A stretch of 64,000 bases of DNA. Origin: UMGS1908 sp964432825 (lineage in GTDB: Bacteria > Bacillota > Clostridia > Christensenellales > UBA1242). The translations under genes and the position numbers were made by a program. Positions 59,445 to 64,000 of the stretch are shown piece after piece. Below the pieces are notes generated by a model that saw only the letters and a list, made by a program, of their open reading frames with translations, made no database searches and was not told the DNA's origin. The stretch covers positions 1 to 64,000 of the forward strand of contig CAYSOX010000006.1 in NCBI GenBank assembly GCA_964432825.1. The letters run 5' to 3'. Position 1 is the stretch's first letter; the number at the start of each line of letters is the position of its first letter.

Positions 59445-62147
59445 ATGAATTACAAAGACACACTAAATATGCCAGAAACCGAGTTTCAGATGCGGGGCAA
59501 TCTTCCAGAAATGGAAAATCTTCAACGGGAAAAGTGGGAAAAAATGCATCTTTATGAAAAAGTTTGTGAGAAAAATAAAGGGAAAACTCCTTTTGTTTTA
59601 CACGATGGACCTCCTTATGCAAATGGAAACATTCATATTGGCCATGCAATGAATAAAATCTTAAAGGATTTTATAAACCGATATAAGATGATGTCGGGTT
59701 TTTATATGACCTTCATTCCGGGCTGGGATACCCATGGTCTTCCAATTGAACAGGCAATCACAAACACTGGCGTTGATAGAAAGAGTATGGAAAAAGCGGA
59801 ATTTAGAAAGTTATGCGAAAAATACGCCTATGAACAAGTTGAAAAGCAAATGGAAGGCTTTAAAAAATGTAATATTATAGGTGATTGGGAGCATCCATAT
59901 ATAACACTTCAAAAAGAAATGGAAGGCGCCCAGATTGAACTTTTTGCAAAAATGGCAAAAGAAGGTTTGATTTACAAAGGTTTAAAACCGGTTTATTGGA
60001 GTCCATCTAGTGAATCCGCACTAGCAGAAGCCGAAATTGAATACAAAGACCGCAAAGACCCATCTATTTTTGTTGCATTTCCGGTAGTTTGCGGAAATGA
60101 TAAAGTAAATGTTGGTGAAAATTTGGTTATTTGGACAACTACACCATGGACACTTCCTGGAAACTTAGGAATTGCAGTAGGTGAAAAGTTTGAATATTCT
60201 AAGGTTCAAGTAAATGGAAAAATTTACATTGTTGCAAAAGAACTACTTCCATCACTTGCTGTAGAGTTTGGTTGGGAAAATTACACCGAAGTTGGTGTTG
60301 TTTGTGGTACAGATTTTGATGGTGTAAAGTATAAGCATGTGTTTATGGATAGAGTAAGTCCGGTAGTTGTTGGCTTCCATGTAACACTAGATAGTGGAAC
60401 GGGCTTAGTGCATATTGCTCCAGGTTATGGTGCGGACGACTTTATTATTGGCAAACAATACAATTTGGGTTTAATAAATGGTGTAAATGACCAAGGTGTT
60501 TTAAATGAAGATTCGGGAGAATTTTGTGGGTTGTTTTTTGAAGATGCAAATAAAGCAGTAACCCAAAAGTTAGACGAACTAGGTGTTCTTTTAAAATTAA
60601 AGTTTATTACTCACTCATATCCACACGATTGGAGAACTAAAAAACCAATAATTTTCAGAGCGACCGCACAATGGTTTTGTAGTATTGATAAAATCAGAGG
60701 AAAACTTTTGGATGTTATTGAAAATGAAGTTGTGTTTCATACTCCTTGGGCAAAGAAAAGACTATATAATATGATAGAGGGTAGAGGAGATTGGTGCATT
60801 TCGCGTCAAAGAGTATGGGGTGTTCCAATACCAATTTTTTATAACGAAGATGGTTCGGAAATCGTTGATTATGATGTTATGATGCATATTGCAAAACTAT
60901 TTAGAGAATATGGCTCAAACATATGGTTTGAAAAGAGTGCAAAGGAACTTTTACCTGAAGGCTATACAAATGAGTTAAGCCCAAATGGTAATTTTACAAA
61001 AGAAACGGATATTATGGATGTTTGGTTTGATTCAGGTTCTACACATAAAGGTGTTTTGGACGAACGAGGTTTTTCAAACCCTGCAGATATATATTTAGAA
61101 GGTTCAGACCAATATAGAGGCTGGTTCAATTCTTCACTTATTACCAGTGTTGCAGTTAATGGTCATGCACCTTATAAAGAATTGGTGTCACATGGATTTA
61201 TTTTGGATGGCAAGGGCAATAAAATGAGTAAGAGTTTAGGAAATGTTATTGCACCGCTAGATTTAATTAAATTACATGGCTCGGATATTCTTCGTTGGTG
61301 GGTTGCGTCTGTTGATTATACCGAAGATGTTAGAATTAGCGACGACCTAATAAAACAAGTTAAAGAAACATATAGAAAGGTTAGAAACACTTTTAAATTT
61401 ATGTTAGGTAATTTGAAAGATTTTGACCCAAAGAAAGATTCAGTTGAATATAAGGATATGCCAAAAGCCGATAAGTATATGATGAATCAATTGTCTGATT
61501 TTGTTGAGGCTTGCAAAAAGGCATACGACGAATATTCATTTGGCGAAGTTTATAAATTAATAAACAATTTTGTTTCGGTAACACTTTCTGCATTTTATTT
61601 CGATTTCACTAAGGATATTTTGTATATTGAAAAGAAAGATTCGCTTGTAAGAAGAAGTGTTCAAACAGTTATTTATAACATATTAAAGGCTGAAGTTTGC
61701 TTAATTGCTCCAATTCTTCCATACACAGCCGAAGAGGTGTACGGATTTATGTGTGGTGAAAAATTGGAGAGTGTTCACCTAGAAAATATGCCAGAAGCAG
61801 TTAAGTATGCAGATAAAAAAGAACTGGAAGAATTGTTCAAAGAATTCTTTGATTTGCAATATGAGGTTAATAAGGCTATTTCTTATGCTCGTGATGAGAG
61901 TAAAATTATAGGTTCGTCACAAGAAGCGGTGGTTACAATTAATACACAAAAATATCCACTAGTAAAAGCAAACCTTTCAGAAAATTTGAATCAATTACTA
62001 ATAGTAAGCGAGGCAAAGTTTGACGACAAAACAGACAATGTTTTAGTTGAAAAAAGCAGTGGCGAAAAGTGTACTAGATGTTGGAATTTTGTTGACCACT
62101 TAGTTGAAGGCGAAGTCTGTGAAAGATGCCATAAAATTTTGAATTAA
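59445..62147 (+). CDS. ileS: Isoleucyl-tRNA synthetase
   Basis: IleRS charges tRNA-Ile with isoleucine. The 900-residue protein has the class I motifs HIGH (HIGHAMNKILKDF, residues 64-67) and KMSKS (GNKMSKSLGN near 595), the editing (CP1) insertion between them, the anticodon-binding helical region and a C-terminal zinc site CTRCWNFV with CERCHKIL. This is the bacterial type. It is preceded by its T-box leader and AAGGAG. A terminator follows at 62266. Confidence 0.97.
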   Translation: MNYKDTLNMPETEFQMRGNLPEMENLQREKWEKMHLYEKVCEKNKGKTPFVLHDGPPYANGNIHIGHAMNKILKDFINRYKMMSGFYMTFIPGWDTHGLPIEQAITNTGVDRKSMEKAEFRKLCEKYAYEQVEKQMEGFKKCNIIGDWEHPYITLQKEMEGAQIELFAKMAKEGLIYKGLKPVYWSPSSESALAEAEIEYKDRKDPSIFVAFPVVCGNDKVNVGENLVIWTTTPWTLPGNLGIAVGEKFEYSKVQVNGKIYIVAKELLPSLAVEFGWENYTEVGVVCGTDFDGVKYKHVFMDRVSPVVVGFHVTLDSGTGLVHIAPGYGADDFIIGKQYNLGLINGVNDQGVLNEDSGEFCGLFFEDANKAVTQKLDELGVLLKLKFITHSYPHDWRTKKPIIFRATAQWFCSIDKIRGKLLDVIENEVVFHTPWAKKRLYNMIEGRGDWCISRQRVWGVPIPIFYNEDGSEIVDYDVMMHIAKLFREYGSNIWFEKSAKELLPEGYTNELSPNGNFTKETDIMDVWFDSGSTHKGVLDERGFSNPADIYLEGSDQYRGWFNSSLITSVAVNGHAPYKELVSHGFILDGKGNKMSKSLGNVIAPLDLIKLHGSDILRWWVASVDYTEDVRISDDLIKQVKETYRKVRNTFKFMLGNLKDFDPKKDSVEYKDMPKADKYMMNQLSDFVEACKKAYDEYSFGEVYKLINNFVSVTLSAFYFDFTKDILYIEKKDSLVRRSVQTVIYNILKAEVCLIAPILPYTAEEVYGFMCGEKLESVHLENMPEAVKYADKKELEELFKEFFDLQYEVNKAISYARDESKIIGSSQEAVVTINTQKYPLVKANLSENLNQLLIVSEAKFDDKTDNVLVEKSSGEKCTRCWNFVDHLVEGEVCERCHKILN

Positions 62148-62559
62148 TATTAAAATTTTCATATTTTGGGTTTTACTTAAGTTTTTTTGTGGAAATTTTA
62201 AATTGATTTTAATTGGTACAATTCAAAAGTTAGACAAAAATTTTAATATTTATATTGCTTATTTTGAGTTCGGTATTTTGCTGGACTCATTTTTTTGTAC
62301 CTTAAAAATTTTCAAGTGGCAAATTGTTTCATTTGAGTAGTTCAAAAGATGGGTGGAAGATTATTAATTTATGAATTATTTAAACCGAAATGATAATAAA
62401 ACTAACCCCAATTATTGTAATTAAGATTATCAAATTGATTTATAGTTTTTGTTTTTAATCACATTTGTAAAAAAAAATAAAAAAATTTTTGAAAACAATG
62501 TTTAACTCTATAAAAACTGGCTACAATTGTTGTATAAAACAAAAATGGAGTGAAAATTT
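62148..62559. other. Intergenic region after ileS
   Basis: It holds the ileS terminator (62266-62297); the remaining AT-rich sequence shows no gene. A TACAAT box at 62522-62527 may belong to the promoter of the next gene, but its -35 is weak. Confidence 0.4.
62266..62297 (+). terminator. Terminator after ileS
   Basis: GAGTTC (62266-62271) and GGACTC (62283-62288) form a stem with a wobble pair, followed by ATTTTTTTG. Confidence 0.7.
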
Positions 62560-63228
62560 ATGAAAAACAAAGATGGTTTAACTTTTGGAAAAAGATTAAA
62601 AATTTACATTAAGAAAAATGCGTTTGCACTTGCTGTTAGTGGTTGTGCTGTTTGTTTAGTTGTTGCACTTGCTGTTACTGCAATCATAAAAAGCAACCAA
62701 AGAAAAAATCAAAAATTGGATGTTTTTCCACCTTCAAACTTGGAGGAGTCGGGCAACAATATTGAAGACATTAACAAAGAAACACCAAATATTCCTACAT
62801 CTTCGGATGATATGTTAAATTTTGTAATGCCACTTCAAAATTATACCATAGGAAGTGCTTTTGTTAATGACAATGTTGTATATAACGAAACAATGAACGA
62901 GTGGACTACTCATGTGGGTGTGGATTTTGTGACGGATGGCGAGCAAGATGTTTTGGCTGTTGCAGACGGAACAATTCAAAGTATTAGTTACTCACCCTTA
63001 GAGGGCACAGTGGTTCTAATAAAGCATTCAGATGAATTGGTTTCGGTCTATAAATCCCTTTCAAATACGGTAGAATTTGAGGTTGGAGACTCGGTTAAGG
63101 CAGGCGAAAAAATTGGTTCTACTTCAGGAAGTGCTGGAAATGAGTCAAAACTTGGGTCACATTTACATTTGGAAATGTTGGAGAACGGCAAGGCGGTAAA
63201 TCCTTTTGATTATATTTCAGATAAGTAA
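62560..63228 (+). CDS. M23 family (LytM) metallopeptidase, membrane-anchored
   Basis: The 222-residue protein has a short basic N-terminus, one membrane helix (about 22-45, FALAVSGCAVCLVVALAVTA), a spacer and a C-terminal LytM domain. The zinc site is complete: THVGVDF with the first His and Asp, and HLHLEML with the HxH pair near the end. Such enzymes cut peptide cross-links in peptidoglycan. The size and single-span layout resemble SpoIIQ, but that protein usually has a changed zinc site, so I do not assign it. GGAG precedes the ATG by 9 bases. Confidence 0.88.
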   Translation: MKNKDGLTFGKRLKIYIKKNAFALAVSGCAVCLVVALAVTAIIKSNQRKNQKLDVFPPSNLEESGNNIEDINKETPNIPTSSDDMLNFVMPLQNYTIGSAFVNDNVVYNETMNEWTTHVGVDFVTDGEQDVLAVADGTIQSISYSPLEGTVVLIKHSDELVSVYKSLSNTVEFEVGDSVKAGEKIGSTSGSAGNESKLGSHLHLEMLENGKAVNPFDYISDK

Positions 63229-63424
63229 AATATTTTTATTAAAAATAAAAATTGTATAAATTGAAATAATGCAAAAGGCTTTAAATGGGGAAGTGTTAAA
63301 ACTTTGATAGGTTAATATTAAATCTAATTGAAAACTTTACTGAGGAATGTGTTGTTATATTTTAAAGTTAAAAGTTTCATATTCAAGCCAAATATTAAAG
63401 GTAGGTGCAAAGATTCCGTTTTTT

Positions 63425-63462
63425 AAAAGATGAGTTGAACAATTGTTTGACGCATCTTTTTT
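63425..63462 (+). terminator. Terminator after the M23 gene
   Basis: AAAAGATG (63425-63432) pairs with CATCTTTT (63453-63460), followed by further Ts. Confidence 0.7.
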
Positions 63463-63521
63463 AGTGAAAAAAATTTTTTAAAATTATAATAGTTTTTTTA
63501 CACAACTTGCGGTGTTTTTGT

Positions 63522-63551
63522 TTGACTAAATATTTAAATTTAGTATATACT
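63522..63551 (+). promoter_or_regulatory. Probable promoter of the last gene
   Basis: TTGACT (63522-63527) and TATACT (63546-63551), 18-base spacer. Confidence 0.6.
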
Positions 63552-63594
63552 ATTGGTAGTTAAAAATATCACTTTAACATTAGGGAAAAAGTCA

Positions 63595-64000
63595 ATGGAT
63601 GAGATTAAAGGAAAACAAACGGCTCCAGCCGATGAAATGGTTCAAACCTTAGATGGTAGAATTGTAAATAAGAAAGAAATTAAAAATGGTGAAATTTACA
63701 TAAATGCCCAAGGTAAGAAAGTTAGAAAAGTAATTAAAAAGGTTGTTAAGTCCAATTCTGGGACAGAGGGGTCAATATCTGACTCCAAGGTTTCAGATGC
63801 ACAAATATCTAGTAAAAATGAAAATTTAGTAAACTCATCACAAAACAGCACTTCAAATTCAAGCGTTTTGCCAGAACCTAAAAAAGTGGGAAATGTTTTA
63901 CCTGAACCTAAAAAAGTAGGGGAGAACAATAGTGTTTTGCCCGAACCTAAAAATACAACCGGAGAAGATTCGGGCTTGCTAAAAACTGAGGACGTACCGG
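63595..64000 (+). CDS. N-terminal part of a protein with VLPEPKKVG-type repeats (partial)
   Basis: The frame is open from the ATG at 63595 to the end of the window (135 codons). The start has AGGGA about 9 bases upstream and a promoter before it. Residues 1-50 contain a Lys-rich segment (NGEIYINAQGKKVRKVIKK). Residues about 75-125 contain three short repeats built on VLPEPKK and a Ser/Asn-rich stretch. No membrane span appears in the visible part. I do not recognise it; the rest of the gene is needed. The repeats suggest a disordered, possibly linker, region. Confidence 0.7.
   Translation, partial: MDEIKGKQTAPADEMVQTLDGRIVNKKEIKNGEIYINAQGKKVRKVIKKVVKSNSGTEGSISDSKVSDAQISSKNENLVNSSQNSTSNSSVLPEPKKVGNVLPEPKKVGENNSVLPEPKNTTGEDSGLLKTEDVP

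Larger units (their letters stand above)
63229..63594. other. Intergenic region with terminator and promoter
   Basis: It contains the terminator of the M23 gene (63425-63462) and a promoter (63522-63551) for the gene that runs off the window. Confidence 0.5.

Overview
The window is low-GC (AT-rich) bacterial DNA from a draft assembly; one run of ten Ns splits a gene. The gene set points to Bacillota, most likely an uncultured, probably gut-dwelling, member of the Clostridia: WhiA, SpoVG, an ileS T-box, a GGGtGRT protein paired with a NifU-like scaffold, PepF, an Amidase_3 enzyme, an M23 peptidase, a BspA-type leucine-rich lipoprotein and an InlB-repeat surface protein. AAGGAG-type ribosome sites are common. 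The order rpmE-prmC-prfA and the run whiA-dnaE-pfkA also fit Bacillota. This placement is inference from gene content, not a phylogeny.

Layout. 1-3.0 kb: 3' end of a tyrosine recombinase, then a repeat-rich lipoprotein. 3.7-6.4 kb: secA. 7.4-18.3 kb: five consecutive genes for large, mostly coiled-coil proteins that I do not recognise; three share an N-terminal helical domain followed by a membrane hairpin. 18.5-20.6 kb: prfB-tsaD. 21.0-26.2 kb: a second set of unrecognised coiled-coil proteins sharing another domain. 26.5-31.3 kb: a Cys-rich protein, a cell-wall amidase, two gene relics, a PHP phosphoesterase, a nucleotidyltransferase and spoVG (broken only by the assembly gap). 31.9-36.0 kb: rpmE, prmC, prfA, uvrC. 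36.2-46.4 kb: a binding-protein-like gene, murB, PHP protein, whiA, dnaE, pfkA and a TPR protein. 46.5-48.5 kb, minus strand: NifU-like scaffold and GGGtGRT genes. 48.6-55.5 kb: yigZ, recX, acpS, a membrane protein, lgt, a coiled-coil gene, pepF and a GIY-YIG gene. 55.6-64 kb: an InlB-repeat surface protein, murC, T-box-ileS, an M23 peptidase and a partial gene.

How it fits together. Most named genes are translation, envelope and replication housekeeping: protein export and lipoprotein maturation (secA, lgt), wall synthesis and remodelling (murB, murC, amidase, M23), release-factor biology (prfA, prfB, prmC) and isoleucyl-tRNA supply under T-box control. Between them sit lineage-specific membrane-anchored coiled-coil proteins, about 5,700 residues over eight genes, which are the best candidate for an undescribed system.

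The second candidate is a structured RNA present twice, at 51.41-51.64 kb (plus strand) and 46.55-46.70 kb (minus strand). The copies share several sequence blocks with near-identical spacing and the same long-range pairing. Other points: several starts with a -10 box 5-6 bases before the ATG (possible leaderless mRNAs), a UvrC lacking its C-terminal helix-hairpin-helix domain, a ribosome site buried in a hairpin, and a PHP-gene relic with an in-frame stop. No tRNA, rRNA, CRISPR array or intact mobile element was seen.
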